Below are positions 28,801 through 42,226 of a stretch of 64,000 nt of DNA, piece by piece (the stretch's first letter is position 1; each line of letters begins with the position of its first letter). The notes beneath the pieces are model-generated. The model saw only the letters and a list, made by a program, of their open reading frames with translations. It was not told the DNA's origin and did not search any database. The stretch is from Sorex araneus (lineage: Eukaryota; Chordata; Mammalia; Eulipotyphla; Soricidae): positions 27,785,347 through 27,849,346 of the forward strand of contig NC_073303.1 in assembly GCF_027595985.1 (NCBI RefSeq). Direction: 5' to 3'. The position numbers and the translations under genes were made by a program.

Positions 28801-30299
28801 CGTGCAGTGCGCAGACGCAGGGGTGCCTGGGGGAGGGGGAGGGGGAGCCGCGCCCGAGGCCGCGGGAGAGGCGCAGCGCGCAGGCGTCCGGGCGGAAACC
28901 GCAGCTCCCGCAGCGGGGCTCGGCGCGCGCGCGGTGGGTGGGGCGGAAGCTGGCGCGGAGCGCGGACCTCGGGCGCGGAGGTCCCTCCCCCACCGGCCGC
29001 GGCCTCGCCGGGCGGCCGCATGACTTGGTTCTTTTTCCGCAGGTGTACGGAACGGCTCGGCACGTCCTGGCCGAGGTCCAGCGGAAACGCGCGCCGCCGA
29101 GCTGTGGTCAGCCCCTTGGAGGGGCGAGGATTTGCAGGGGGGACCGCCTCCCCTCACCCCGTTACCCCCGGGTGGTGTGGTTTGAAAAGCACAGGATGAG
29201 TTCATCAACCTCTGCGACGTGGCGTGGGCCCATGAGGTGCAGGCCGTGGAGGTGGACTTCAGACGTGGACGTTTTTCTCGACCTCTTTGTGTTAAGCAGC
29301 TTTTCCCGTCTCCCCTGAACCACCCCGTGGTTTCTGTTTCTTTGAGTCTGGCTCGTCGTCTTTATTTCTTCCAAGTCTGGCCTGTCTTTGCTGTCTCGAA
29401 AATTTTCCAGCTTTCTGATCAGTTTTACTTCCTTACTGTTCTCATCCTTGGATATTTCAGCTTAACTCACCCGTTTTCCTAAGGCGTTGCCCTTTATTTT
29501 CTCAACCTTGAATCGGTCCCATAAAATCTAGGTATGTCGTAGTGATTTAGTTGCTACCTGAAGCAGGTCTTTTGTTTCTCGTAGCCAGTGTTTCCTATGA
29601 CCCTCAAATTATGATCCTCCAAATGTTTGTTCTATTGTCTCTAACCCTGTACTCCCCACCAGCCAGCAGAACTCTGACTTTCCATCTCCTGTAAGCTGAA
29701 CTGTCTTCGCCATTATAAGCCTCTTTTTTTCAGTTTTAAGACATTTCTTTTGACCTGGTTAACCTTTTATTAACTCTGAAGCTAATTTTCATTTTCTGTC
29801 AGTTGGCTTTTTTAAATTGTTCCCGTGCATTGGTTTCCCAGGTTCTCTACCCCACCCTCCAAAAAGGACAGAGAAAGTAGCCTTCAGATTATTATATCCC
29901 TTTGTAGGCTCTTAATTATCTCTCTGCCCCATTCCCACTCTTCATTCAGCACATTTCTTCCACTATTGAAACTGTTCTGGCAGATGCCACTGGATGCCCA
30001 ATTGGCAAAGCCAAGAAGCACTTTTCAGTTCTCACCTCATTTGACCTCTCTGAAACATTAGATGTCTGATTCCTTTCTAAAATTCTCTGCCCCTTTATTA
30101 CTGCGACAAATCTCATCTTTATTATTGTCTACTTGTCCAGCTGTTCTGCTCAACACCTGTGCAGTTTTCTTCATTGGTCCTTTCTTGCAGGTTTGCCAAG
30201 ATCTTTTCACTTTGCCTCCTGTCTGTTCATCTTTTCTATTCACTTTTCAATTCAGAGCCTCTTAAGTTTGTATGCTCATTGTGACTTGAGTATTTCTTT

Positions 30300-30449
30300 T
30301 TTTTTGGCTTTTTGGGTCACACCCAGCTATGCTCAGAGGTTACTCCCGGCCCTGCACTCCATTACTCCTGACGGTGCTCGGATGCTGGGAATCGAACTCG
30401 GCCACGTGCAAGGCAGACACCCTACCCGCTGTGCTATTGCTCCAGCCCC
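30300..30449 (-). repeat. Sor-type SINE, shortened
   Basis: Reverse copy with deletions in the body; ends gctattgctccagcccc. Confidence 0.85.
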
Positions 30450-30654
30450 ATGACGAGTATTTCTCAGATCCTTTAGCATGTTGCAAATCGATTCAATCTC
30501 ATTGCACACTGAAGTATACATTATCCTGGTTAATTCTTGTTTCCTTTTTTCTCAAAACCTATACCCATTAGATATCATTTTGCCTCTGAATATTCATTCA
30601 CTTATACCCTCCTGTCACCTGAGCTGTATCAGCAGTTCCATGATTTCCCTGGTT

Positions 30655-30830
30655 CTCAAACAGCTGTCCAGTATGGTAGCTGCTAGCTACAAGGGGCCAT
30701 CAGAGTATATACAATTTTGAGTTTAATTCCTCCGTTGTATTAGCTACATATTAAATTTTCATTAGCCGCATGAGACCAGTGGCTGTTAAACTGGAGAGCA
30801 CAAAATATAGAACACGTCTGTCATGGAGGA
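30655..30830 (+). repeat. ancient DNA-transposon MITE relic
   Basis: Partly palindromic: tggtagctgctagctac on the left and gaccagtggctgttaaactg on the right, followed by cacaaaatatagaacacg. This is the layout of old mammalian MER-type elements. Confidence 0.45.
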
Positions 30831-30939
30831 AGGTTGAAATGTACAGCTTTAGATGTTCTACTTTGCTCTGCCACCGGACAGCCAGCCAGGAGAAAGCTTT
30901 CCAAAACACAGCTGTGGCGTACACTGTTATTTAAACCAG

Positions 30940-31015
30940 TTGTCTTCAACTACCCGTCCACAGGTGATCGTCAATCTGCAGGTAGAGCCAGGTTGAAAAC
31001 CACTAACCTATTAGG
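30940..31015 (+). repeat. hAT-Charlie-like MITE relic
   Basis: Terminal inverted repeats: ccagttgtcttcaact on the left and ggttgaaaaccact on the right, similar to the CAGTGGTTCTCAACC ends of this group. Confidence 0.4.
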
Positions 31016-31099
31016 TATAACTTCAGATTCACGCACTGGTGCTCAGGAGACAGGCTGGGCCACAGGTATAAAAAGTGGAGGAATACTAGCTTAAACTCT

Positions 31100-31600
31100 C
31101 TGTTCTTCATTACCTATATGATAAAGTTCAGATTCCTGTGTTTGTACCTCTGGTCTCTCATTCACCTTTCTTTTGGACCCTAAATTCCAGCCATCAAGAA
31201 TATTACCCTTGGGGCTGGAGTGATAGCACAGTGGGTAGGGCGTTTGCCTTGCACACGGCCGACCCGGGTTTGAATCTCAGCATCCCATATGGTCCCCTGA
31301 GCACCGCCAGGGGTAATTCCTGAGTGCATGAGCCAGGAATGACCCCTGTGCATTGCCGGGTGTGACCCAAAAAAGAAAAAAAAAAGAATATTACCCTTTT
31401 ACTACCGTATTTTATGAATACTGCTCTCTGTGCATGGAATAAGGTTTTCTCCTACTTCCCCAATCAGCTCAAATACCATTATTCAAACAAGCCCTACCCT
31501 TCTATCCTAAATTGACTGACAGCTCATGTCTTTGGTGCCCTTTCCTCTCTCTCTTACAATTTTTTCATGGTGAGTAGTGTTTATGTGCTTGCATGTTTCA
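31100..31600 (+). repeat. L2 LINE relic split by a SINE
   Basis: L2-like sense sequence (tgtgcatggaataaggttttc, ctcaaataccattattcaaac) interrupted at 31210-31385. Confidence 0.5.
31213..31385 (+). repeat. Sor-type SINE, young copy
   Basis: Near-consensus forward copy. Flanks repeat aagaatattaccctt. Confidence 0.93.
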
Positions 31601-31979
31601 CACTCTTACTAAGTAAAGTGAGCAAAAGGTTGAAGAAAATTGATGCCTGTGTAAGATTATAATATATATGTAGATAGGCCACCCTCAATATTAGCGAGAG
31701 AAACAATAGGGAGGCAAAATCACTGTTGTCCAAGGCATACTTGAGACATTGGAATGGCATGAGGAAAGATAGAAGTGAAATAGCATAGGTCATTTTCGCA
31801 GAAAGTGGTGGTCAGGTTTGCCTAGAATAAAAGATAAGCTACAAGAAATGGAGCAGGAGAAAACACTGGAAAGTAAATTTATCTGATGGTATTGTGAAGA
31901 CCTTTCAGCGCTATTATATTTGGACCCAGTACAGTTGCTAAAAATTTGAGTGGTGACTTGGTCAGAATTATATCCTTAG

Positions 31980-32125
31980 GGAGCTGGGGAAATAGTACAG
32001 GCTGCTTGTTTTGCATGTGACTAACCCCGGCTCAAGCCCCAAACACCACCAGGTGTGACTCCTGAGCACAGCCAGGAGTAGCACCTGAGCACTGCTGGGT
32101 GTGACCCAAACTTTCCCACCAAAAA
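31980..32125 (+). repeat. Sor-type SINE, old
   Basis: Forward copy with gctggggaaatagtacag and a shortened head. Confidence 0.75.
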
Positions 32126-32224
32126 AAGACGTTAGCTTTATATCCCTAATGACTAGCACTATTTCTGTTAATAAATGTCAAAAATGTCATCATTTGGAAA
32201 ATGAGATTAGTGATAGCGAACATT

Positions 32225-32440
32225 TTTTTAGTACTTCAAATGTGTCAGACGATCTCACAGAGTGCTTTTACCTGTATTAACTCTTAATATCCTATGAACT
32301 AAGATGCAATTGCTGTCACCTCCAATTTTCAAGTGAAGCAACAGAATGAAGCAAGAGATGTTAAATAATTTTCCCATGACCATTCCCCAGAGAGCCTGGA
32401 AGTCTGCCTCTAGATGCTGTGTTATTCTGGTTGCCAGGCA
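32225..32440 (+). repeat. MIR SINE relic
   Basis: Contains gtattaactcttaatatcc and gagagcctggaagtctgcc, MIR-like 3' features. Confidence 0.55.
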
Positions 32441-33779
32441 CAGTGGTAATTTAAGATCTGGGATTGAAGCTGGAGAAGGTGGTTGAGGAGCGGGGAGCGA
32501 CTGGGAAGTCACTTTTGAGTAAATGTTTGAATTAAGCATACAGGAGTGACTTATAAGGGAGGAAGTATAAAACATTCCGTTGCAGGTCAGGAATTGGTCT
32601 TTGTGTTAGATCCTCATACCGGGAGCAAGAATAGGAAGTGGAAGTCCATAAAAGCCCATGGAGCATAAAGGCAAGACGCCCAGAATGGACCTCGTGCAGC
32701 TAGATTGCCCCGGGTTGGTCTTATAAAAACAAGAAGGAAAAGAGGAACAGAATCCTAGGAAGCCAGAACTGGAGAAGTCTCCAGGGAGGAATTCATGACT
32801 TTTCTTTTTTCCAGGCTTTTTTAACACAAAAATTAAATGTGTACCTCTTCTTCCTCTTCCCTTCTCTTTGTTGTGATGTCCAGGGTTTACACACGTGGTT
32901 GTGGCCAGGATCACACTAGCAGTACTGGTGATTTCACTCAGTAATATGGGCAGTACCAGTGGTCAGATTCACTGTGTTGTGCCGCATCCTCGGGCTCCAG
33001 TCAGGAGTTTTTTAGGTCTGTTTATGCCATGGTTTTCTTTGGCAGTTTGGTGAAACCTTTGGGTTTTATCTGACAAGATATGTAAGTGCACGAATCAAAT
33101 AGGAAATTAAACATCTAAAAAGTGTGACCTGGCAACTATGTTGGTTAATACATTACACATGTTTGTAACTAATAAAAGAATCGGTAAATCTATTTCTTTG
33201 ATTGTAATGAAGTTTTGAGGTGTCTGTCGATGTGATATGAAAAAACTGATCTTTGATTAAAATTACAGGTACGACTGATCCCTGTAAAGATGTGTTTTCT
33301 ATACTTACTTATCTTAAAGATTTATTTTCTGTATTCAAAACTAAAGTTTGTGTAGGTGTTATTAAAAATAAGTAACTTAAATTCTCCCCAAGTTCACAAC
33401 CCAGAACTTTATGGCACCATGTTGACTACAGATTCGGAACCCCGGTTCTGGCTGAGTGAGAAAGATGCTGCAGATAAGTGAGAGAATAATGTGGGGGACT
33501 CGTATCGAAGGGGTCATTCCTGACTTTAGGCAGGAGTCTCGGGGTCTGGGGAGAGAATTGAGTATGGTGGACCTAAAACCGCAGACCGTTAATTCAGATG
33601 TTTTAGAAAGGAGTTATTTTTGTTTTCATTTTGAGAACTACCTTTGCAATAAGATTTATGTGGCAGCCTTGTGTGCCATGAATTGTCTTTGGAGAGACTA
33701 GGTGCTGGGAACCTCAGCACACATTAATGCATGAGATGAGAAGATTGAAAGTCCCAACTTCCGAATTGATTGCACTTAG

Positions 33780-34150
33780 GAGAAACCCCAGACCTCCGTG
33801 TGGCTCACTTTTGCCCACCTCCAGCCTCATCTGCTGCCTAGAATTCACTAATTATACTTCAGCCACTGGTCTCCTTTAACTTAAAGGAGCCAGACCTTTA
33901 TAATCCCCAGGGTCTCACAGGTCCCTACTATCAGCTTTCTCCTTTGAACCCCCCAACTCTTCCTAAGTGACTCTTCACCCTTCAGATCCCCTCAATACCA
34001 GTAGGTTCCCATAGTTAGTCTATGTATCGTTTAATTTCTCTTTATTTTCACCAAACTGTAAATTAGGTAATGGTTAGTTTCAGGTGTTTAGCTTAGTACC
34101 AGGCACAGAGAGTTGAGTAAGTATTTGATCAATAAATCAAATGAAACTTT
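33780..34150 (+). repeat. L2 LINE relic, 3' end
   Basis: Ends with accaggcacagagagttgag and gatcaataaatcaaatgaa, as in L2 3' ends. Confidence 0.6.
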
Positions 34151-34212
34151 GAACTACTGTAATATGGAAATAAATTTCAATAGCATAGAGTAGTTGAGAA
34201 GATTCCTATATC

Positions 34213-34426
34213 ACAGTATCACTATATCACTGTCATCCCGTTACTCATCGATTTGCTCAAGCGGGCACCAGTAACGTCTCCATTGTGAGACGTCTCCATT
34301 GTTGACTGTTCTTGGCATATTGAATATGCCACGGTAGCTTGCCAGGCTTTACAGGATGGAGTAATCAAACCCAGGTTGGCTGCATGCAAGGCGAACGCCC
34401 TACCCGCTGTGCTGTCGCTCCAGCCC
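34213..34426 (-). repeat. second-type SINE
   Basis: Body caccagtaacgtctccattg with an internal duplication of acgtctccattg, and head antisense ending tcgctccagccc. Confidence 0.85.
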
Positions 34427-34764
34427 AGTAATGTAGCTAAAAGGAAAGGATGACTCTGGCTATGCAGAGATGCACCAATTAGGCAATGAGGGCACATCTG
34501 GGGAACTGGAAGGCTGTGTGTGCACTCTGAAGCACAAGAGGGGGGTGGGGCTGAGGAGAAAGTGCAGTTGGCAAGGAGCTCGGGTGGGACCTAGAATGGA
34601 AAAAGGGAAGAATTGTAGGATACACAGGAAAAATCTTGGGGTGAAGACTTGCTCAAGAGGCAATAGAGAGGTCTGGAAAGATTTATTGCTGAAATACCTA
34701 TATTAGAAGCATCTGCCATTTGATATCCTTACTTATCTTTATTTCCACCCCCTTTACCCTTCCT

Positions 34765-35130
34765 GTCATTGCAGCCGTGCTGGGCAGTTGTCACGTGCAC
34801 ACCTGGCTGTGGCACTAGTGGTGCGTGGGAGGGTTTACACGTCAGCTTTCAGTGTGTGCACCTGGGGCCCTCTGTGCTCACCAAGGTTTGCCTCTTAGCT
34901 GTGCTCGCAGATGTGCTCGCCAGGGGTCACACAAGGCACTCAAGTTTTGCATTGTGCTTGTTGGAGGTCCCAACCCTTTTGGTGGTGGTTACACTTGGCT
35001 GCGCTGTGGTGCAGCCAGAAATTGCAGTACCCAGGAGCTCAGGGATGTAGAATATGCTCTGCACGTGACACCGAGGATTTGAACTTGTGATTTACACTTA
35101 CAAGGCAGGTGTTTGAAGTCACCTTTGAGT
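34765..35130. other. unclassified low-identity repeat-like stretch
   Basis: Contains several related GTGCTCGC/GTGGT motifs and ends with gatttgaacttgtgattt and caaggcagg, which resemble an old, rearranged Sor-type SINE. No gene was recognised. Confidence 0.35.
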
Positions 35131-35624
35131 CCTCCATGCCCTCATGTAATGTTTAAAGGCTCTTTGAGGTTCAGCCCCTCCAGAAACTGATTTATTAATC
35201 CACTGAGCCATCTCTTCAGGATAGACACTGAACATGTAACAGGAAGATTCCTTGTGGACTTTTGCAGTAGGGATAAACTGACGATGACGCAGACATAAAA
35301 ATCGAAGAGAATAAAATAATAATGGTAGTAATGAAAGGCACAGTGTTGCACCTGTGTTCACCCAAACTCAATAAGACCAAACTAGGAGAGATGAACAAGA
35401 AGTTTAATCCAAAATTCACTGTAGTGGGTGAGAGGCCTCCAACCCATGGACGCAAAACTACAGTCACATTTATATACTAAAACTACTTTCCAGTCTATCA
35501 ATTGAAAGCATGCAAGATGAACTGCAATCTAGTAAAACAAAGCATTGCCCCATATTCAACGAGATGAGAGACGAACAAGATATGGTTACAGTGATGAGAA
35601 CGAAAAAGCGAGAAAGGGAAAAAA

Positions 35625-35800
35625 AGAAAAACAGCTAAAGTACAGCAGGCAGGGCACTAATCTTGCATGTAGCTGACTCAAGTTAAACTCCCAGCACACA
35701 ATATGGTGCCCTGAGCCCCACCAGACGTGATCCCTGAGCTCTGAGTCAGGAGTAAGCCCTGTGCACAGTCATGTGTGCCCCGCCCCCACCCCTCCAAAAA
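35625..35800 (+). repeat. Sor-type SINE, old
   Basis: Forward copy with agtacagcaggcagggcac. Confidence 0.75.
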
Positions 35801-36149
35801 AGGAGGAGAAAATTATTTCTTTTACACCCCTCGGGGCAGGGCTATACACCCTTCACTATGTCTGCACAGAGAGTCACAGAGTCAGCATAGGGGGTGTCCA
35901 TAAATTTCAGGGACAAGCTTTTAACCTTTTACTTGGCCCAATAGTATGTGGATGAAGTCTTTACCAAGTCAGTATTACAGCAGACTATGACGGACTATTA
36001 TATAACAACAAGGTGCTGTAGAAATAGACTAAAGAGATTACCAATCTCCACTTAGGGTTCCATCACTTCCTGAGGCTGGGGAGATGTCATTCAGAGCACA
36101 GGTAGTGGTTTGGAACGTAGTATCCAGATCATAAAGAATCATGAGAATG

Positions 36150-36298
36150 AGGACACAAGGGATAATCGTACAGTGGGTAAGACGCTTGCTTTGCACACAG
36201 CTGACCTGGGTTCAATTCCCCAACGTCCCATATATGTTCCTCTAAAGCACCATCGAGAGTGATTCCTGAGTGCAGAGCCGGGGTTAAAAAAAAAAAGG
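36150..36298 (+). repeat. Sor-type SINE
   Basis: Forward copy with gtacagtgggtaagacgctt and an A tail; the last part is truncated. Confidence 0.8.
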
Positions 36299-36351
36299 GC
36301 AACTGGAAAATGAACACACCGAGTTAAACAGGATAGGAAATTGTTCTTTGA

Positions 36352-36353
<2 letters not shown>

Positions 36354-36385
<32 letters not shown>

Positions 36386-36391
36386 TGTGTA
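36354..36391 (+). repeat. (GT)n microsatellite
   Basis: GT run with one interruption. Confidence 0.9.
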
Positions 36392-36764
36392 GCGTGGGGT
36401 GGAGGGTTTTGGGCCACCTCTGGTAGTGCCTGGGGGCCACACCTGACTCTGCTCACATGCAGTGCTCTGGCCACTTGCTGGGCAAGTGCCTCAATCTTTG
36501 CCCTCCCTAACCTAAGCAATTATTTTGAATTCTGTTTAACTTTGTGGTGGTAGTACTGTAAGTTAAATGAAAAGTTGTTATCTCTTATTATCTAATATTA
36601 GAAATATTTGTTTAAATCGAGTTTGTTTGGTAGGATTTGTTTAAAATACTCCAAGAAAAAAAATTGTGAAATAGAATTGATGAAACAATTCTCAGTTGAG
36701 AATGTTGAAAATTTGCTGCTGTTCATAAAAGTACATAGAAATTTGTCAGATTCTCTTTTTTGCG

Positions 36765-36945
36765 ATTTTTTTTTTTTTGCATTTTTTGGGTCACACCCGG
36801 AGATGCACAGGTGTTACTCCTGGCTCTGCACTCAGGAATTACCCCTGGCGGTGCTCAAAGGACCATTATGGGATGCTGGGGATCAAACCCGGGTCAGCTG
36901 CGTGCAAGGCAAATGCCCTACCCTCTGTGCAATTGCTCCAGGCCT
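36765..36945 (-). repeat. Sor-type SINE
   Basis: Reverse copy preceded by a T tract, ending attgctccaggcc. Confidence 0.88.
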
Positions 36946-37034
36946 CATTTTTGAGATTTTCATAGTAATATTTAAAAAAACCTTTTTAGTTGTAGATGCA
37001 CAGGAAATCAACTGGTTGGATATATTATTCTCGA

Positions 37035-37198
37035 TAGCCAGAGAAATAGTACAGTGGGTAAGGCACTTCCCTTGCATGTGGTTGATACAGGTTTGATCCC
37101 TGGCCCCACATATGGTCCCCTGAGCCTGCTAGGAGTGATCCTTATGTACAGAGCTCTGAGCTCAGCTGGGTGGGACTCCCCCCAAACAAAATAATAAT
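37035..37198 (+). repeat. Sor-type SINE, old
   Basis: Forward copy with agccagagaaatagtacag. Confidence 0.75.
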
Positions 37199-37757
37199 AT
37201 TTTTATTGATAAATTAACATTGAATCATTATAATCATAGTTGGAATCTGTAGCAAGACTGGGACAGATCAGTAGTCATCAAATCTGTGTTACTTATGAAC
37301 CAGCCAGTTTGTTGGGAAATGCTGTGAGCAGTAAAGCAGAGATTTAAACTCATGTTTCAGTATCAGAGGATGTCATGCCATTAGGATGCCATGAGCTGAG
37401 GTGGTAGTTTGGTTCATGATAATACTCTCTTCTTTGGCGATGGCTCAGATAGGTAGAGGTGATTCTGTACTCAGCCAGTAGCTAGCTGGTGACAGCTAAC
37501 TGTTCCATACTTACCTAATACAAGCCAGGTTGTTTCTCCAGCAATGTGACGCTTGAAAGACAGACTGAATTTGATGGTATTGCATATGGCAGCTGACCCC
37601 TCAGCTAAGGAGTTAGCGGCTTAGCACCTGGCTGAGACTAGCTACTCCACCCTTCCTTCTGATGAGCTGGGTCAGTAATAATTCTATTTGAAAAGTTACA
37701 TTAGCTAGAATTTGTCTCTATTGCTTCTAATCAAAAATAGTCTATCATATATAATTT

Positions 37758-37912
37758 GTTTTGTTTTTTGGCCATACCTAGTGGTGTTTAGGGATTACTT
37801 CTGGCTCTGCACTCAGGAATCATTCCTGGTGGTGTTTGGGGGACCATATGGGACTCCAGGGATCGAACCTCGGTTGGCCACATGCAAGGCAAGCTGTACT
37901 ATCTCTCCGCCT
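37758..37912 (-). repeat. Sor-type SINE, old
   Basis: Reverse copy with tggtgtttgggggaccatat. Confidence 0.78.
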
Positions 37913-38012
37913 CTGTATATAAATTATCACATAAGGAAATCATTACATTAATATGGTGTTGAAGTAAGTTTTAAAATCACTACTATCAAATTTATGTTAA
38001 AAATAACTGGAG

Positions 38013-38192
38013 CAGGGGCCGGAGCTATAGAACAGAGGGTAGGGCATCTGCCTTGCATGCAGCTGACCTAGATTCAATCCCCCAGCATCCCATGTGGTCC
38101 CCCAAGTACCACCAGGAGTAATTCCTGAGTGCAGCGCCAGGAGTAACCCCTTCATGAACATCGCCAAGTGTGACCCCAAAATGAAAAAGAAA
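38013..38192 (+). repeat. Sor-type SINE
   Basis: Forward copy starting ggggccggagctatag with a short internal insertion. Confidence 0.85.
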
Positions 38193-39704
38193 ATATTAAG
38201 GGACACTTCAGTGATGAACACAGTTTGGGAATCGCTATTGTATAAAAACCAGATTGTTCAATACCTGTGGGTGGTGGGCAACTCAGAATAAGCTCTGAGG
38301 CGGGGGGGGGTGGGGAGAATAAGATCTGAGCTGCAGGAAAAAACTGGAAGACATCCGCAAATTGGTGGTAACAGAAGGCACGTGGAAGCTGGTGCTACCA
38401 GGGTACTGCCCTCCAGGACAAGTGTGTGTAAGAAAAGGAACTTTGAGGACAAAACTCCAGAGAACACCAACATTTACAGTGATAGCTGGAAGGGAGGAAT
38501 CCACAAAGGAGAGCAGGTGGAGGGAGTCTAGGAGAGAGCGCTGTCCGGGATGCCAAACACGGTCAATGTAGGAAGGAGAGCTCCGCCAACGGTGTCAAAT
38601 GTTACAGACTGCAAAGCACCATTTGATTCAGCAATGCAGAACTCTTAGTGAACAATTCACTACGTGGGTGAAAGATGAAATGGTAAGTGTGAGAGTGGAG
38701 AAACGATTGCCTACGATTTTTTTTTTTTCCAGGAAATTGGACTCTGCCAGGAAAAAGGAAATGGGGCAGTGCTAGAAAGGGCTGCGTGCTGAGTCTTAGA
38801 AAGCCGTGGCAGGGTGGCAGGCTGGGGTTGCGGCTCAGCGGTCGAGCCTTGCAAGTGCCGGCTTTGACTCCAGGCGCTGCGACACCACCAACAAAGGGCC
38901 GTGGCAGAGCCTGTTTCCAGGGTCTTTTGGGGCCATCGTTATCTAAGGACAGAAATAGGTACTGTGGGGCAGCACGGCCCCGCCTTGCTCCTCTCTTATC
39001 CACAATTGTCACTTTGCCAAGTGAGCCACTATTTTTGAGGTATCTATTATAGAGGTTGTTGGAAGGCACTGACAGGAAGAGGTATTGCACAGACGTTTGA
39101 ACTTTTCACCATTTATACTGAGAAAAGTTACAGCCACACCTCAGCCTACTCTCAACGGTAATTATATTCCTCCTCTCCCTAGTCTTGGCCACACTCTCTG
39201 TGGAGAATTTGGTTTTTATTTCTGTGAGATTATAATCCATATATACATATAATTTTAAAGATTTTATTTGAAACAGGGGGATTCACCATACCGTCAGTGG
39301 TCAGTGGTTGGGCTTTGGGCACACACGTTTCCAACACCACAACCGCCAACAGTGTCTGCTGCTCTGCGGAGAACAGGGACCTTTGTCTTGCTTCTTCCCA
39401 GCCCGATCTGCAGTCCTGGTTGCTATACCGTTCTCAGCCCTCCCACCCATTTTCTCCCTACTTCCTCCAGGCCTTCTAAATATGAGTCTGGAGCATAAAG
39501 TATTTGTTCGCCAATTCTCATCCCCCCTAAAGGGAATGAGTTCTTCTTGGGAGAGTGGGTTTATTTTGGATCCCTCACCCCAGTCTGACCAGCACACAGA
39601 GCTGTGTTCAGCAAACAAGGTCCGAGGGGAAAATCCAGTTAACCATCTGTGGATTTTGTTGTGTGTATGTGTGTGTATACAAAGAAAGAGTTTTTCATTT
39701 TTTG

Positions 39705-39856
39705 TTTGTTTGTTTTGGGTTCACACCTGACTGTGCTCGGGATTTACCCCTTGCTCTGTGCTCAGGGATCACTCCTGGTGAGCTCAGGGGATTGAACTTG
39801 GGTTGGCCGGGTACAAGGTTCTCGTCTTACTCACTGTATTATCTCTTTGGCCCAGG
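39705..39856 (-). repeat. Sor-type SINE, old
   Basis: Reverse copy ending ttatctctttggcccag. Confidence 0.7.
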
Positions 39857-39869
39857 AGGTTTACATTTT

Positions 39870-40045
39870 TTTGTTTGTTTGTTTTTTGGGGTCACACCCA
39901 GCAATGCACAGGGGTTACTCCTGGCTCTGCACTCAGGAATCACCCCTGGTGGTGCTCAGGGGACCTTATGGAATGCTGGGAATCGAACCTGGGTCGGCCG
40001 AGTGCAAGGCAAACGCTCTACCCGCTGTGCTATTGTTCCAGCCCC
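39870..40045 (-). repeat. Sor-type SINE, young copy
   Basis: Near-consensus reverse copy. Flanks repeat aggtttacatttt. Confidence 0.92.
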
Positions 40046-40467
40046 AGAAGGTTTACATTTTCAAGGGAGGGAGAAAGAAAATCAAATTACGGAATTATAT
40101 TTTGGCCCTGAAAATGATATCAAGTTCAAGTTTCAGTATTTACAGTATTTATTCAGTACTTATGGAAGTAGAAAGATTAAGGACAAAACTCCTGGGAATG
40201 TTAGTATTTAAAGAGAAGCTGAAACAAAGTTGTCCACGGGAGACAGGGTTAAGAGGAAAAGTCTGCAAGAAAGCAGGAGCACAGCCATGCTCTTTCACCC
40301 ACATACGACCTCCGTCTGCTCTCATGCCATGCTGAGTACTCAGCTCAGTGGCCCACAGAACCTGAAACACTTCCTGTCAGGTCTTTTACAGAGCAGATTT
40401 GCTGAGACCTGGGTTAGCTACAGAAGCCTGCATGCCCCTTTCACTTTTGGTGATATAAAACTCTTTC

Positions 40468-40612
40468 CATGGGGCCAGAAGGTAGGACAGTGGTAAGGTA
40501 AAGCCTTGCACATGGCTGACCAGGGTTTGATCCCCAGCATCACATATAACTCCCCTGAGCATCGCTGGGAGTGAGCCCTGAGCACAGCCAGGTCTAGCTC
40601 AAAAACAAAGAG
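40468..40612 (+). repeat. Sor-type SINE, old
   Basis: Forward copy with gccagaaggtaggacagtgg. Confidence 0.75.
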
Positions 40613-41654
40613 AAAACAATCTTCCTTTGTTTTAAAGGAAGTTTTAAAAACTTTTAAAAGTTTAAAAGTTTTAGCTCTTTCCCTGGCCTCCAGCCCCCAC
40701 CCCTCCAGAGGCATTAATGAGTTAATCCACAAAGGGTGGGCATTGGGAAACTCCTGGGGTTTTTGGAGTAAAACCCAATGATTTCCCAATCTTACCCAAA
40801 CTCTGGCATTCTGTCTGCTCACATGCCACCACCACACATATATGTATATGTGTTAATGTTTCCAAATATGTGGGAGGTCATGGGGTTGGCTGTGTACGAA
40901 GCGTTTATTGTCATCCTTGCTTTTCAAGAGAGGCTGGATTTTTAAAGTCTCAGAACACTGATGGGCCGTAGTCACAGAGACTAATTCCTAAGGTTGCTTA
41001 ATTGCCACTTTACATCGTTTTTCGCTCTCTCTTCCCCCACCCCTTCTGTCTTTCTTTTTCTTCTCTATCAAACTTGCAGCATATACAGTGACAGTTTCTT
41101 CCTCGCCTCCCACACACTTCTCATCCCACCACAATCTGGAGTTTGACTCCTACTACACCACTGAAACTTCTCAAATGTGTCAACCATCTCAGTATCATTG
41201 AATCTAAGGACACTTCCCAGTCCTTTCTGGAAATGGAGCTGCTCACGGTACATCTGTATCCTTCTGTCTTCTTTCTTAGCTCTCTGGATGCTCCTGCTAC
41301 TTCAGGGTTCTGGTTAAATGAGTCGCATTTCTGTGTCCTGTAATTCTCTGGTGTTGGCGCCAGGCCTGCTCTCCTATTATACTGTATTCTGAAATACTCA
41401 GCCTCGGAGCAAGCAAGGTGGGAACTCCCCAGTCTCCCGGTCATTTGGTTTCCTATAGATTCTCCCAAATAGAAGGCACTAGCGAGAGAATCAGAGAGCA
41501 AAAAGAACTGAAAAGTTGTTCTGCTCTTGCTTCAAAAGTGGCAATTGCTCATAGATAGAACAGCTGCTAGAATGAGTGATTCTGGTGTCCAGCTCTGAGG
41601 TAGAGTAATTTGATGGACACAGCACCTTTTCACTCAATCCAGGAGTGGCTATGG

Positions 41655-41822
41655 GGGGTAGAGGGATAATACAGCAGGTAGAGAATTGGCCTTGCATATG
41701 GCCGGCCTGGGTTCAATTGCTGGCACCACATATGTTCCCCCTAAAACTCGTCAGGAGTGATTCCTGAGCATAGAGCCATAATTATGCCCTGAACACTGCC
41801 ATATGTGGCCCCCAAACAAAAC
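41655..41822 (+). repeat. Sor-type SINE, old
   Basis: Forward copy with gagggataatacagcaggta. Confidence 0.78.
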
Positions 41823-42094
41823 AGAACGGGCTATGGTATTGACCCCTCCTTGGCTTCTAATTGGGAGCCAAGCACTATCGATTCACTTCCTAGTTTACTC
41901 AATAATTAGTTCCTCCACCTCTTCTGTTTATGACTTAAACCAGGCTTTTTATCATTTTTCACCTAAATTATTGCTATATTACTACAGGAAAATTACGTGT
42001 GTATTAACTTTCAGCAGTTTTGATGTCATGTTACCAACTCTTGACCTGCAGCGTTTGGCTGTTTTTTTTTGTTGTTGTTGTTGTCGTTGTTTTC

Positions 42095-42226
42095 TTTTTA
42101 GCCACACCTGCTGGTGCTCAGGGACCACCCTGACAGGGCTCAGAGGACCATATGTGATGCCAAGGATTGGACTTGGTTGTCATGTGCAAGACAAGTGTCC
42201 TACCCTTTGTACTGTTTCTCCAGCGC
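42095..42226 (-). repeat. Sor-type SINE, old
   Basis: Reverse copy ending gtactgtttctccagc. Confidence 0.7.

Noticed and set aside
28316-29208. Open frames of 235 and 223 codons at the island edge
   Set aside because: GC-driven frames on opposite strands, without recognisable domains.
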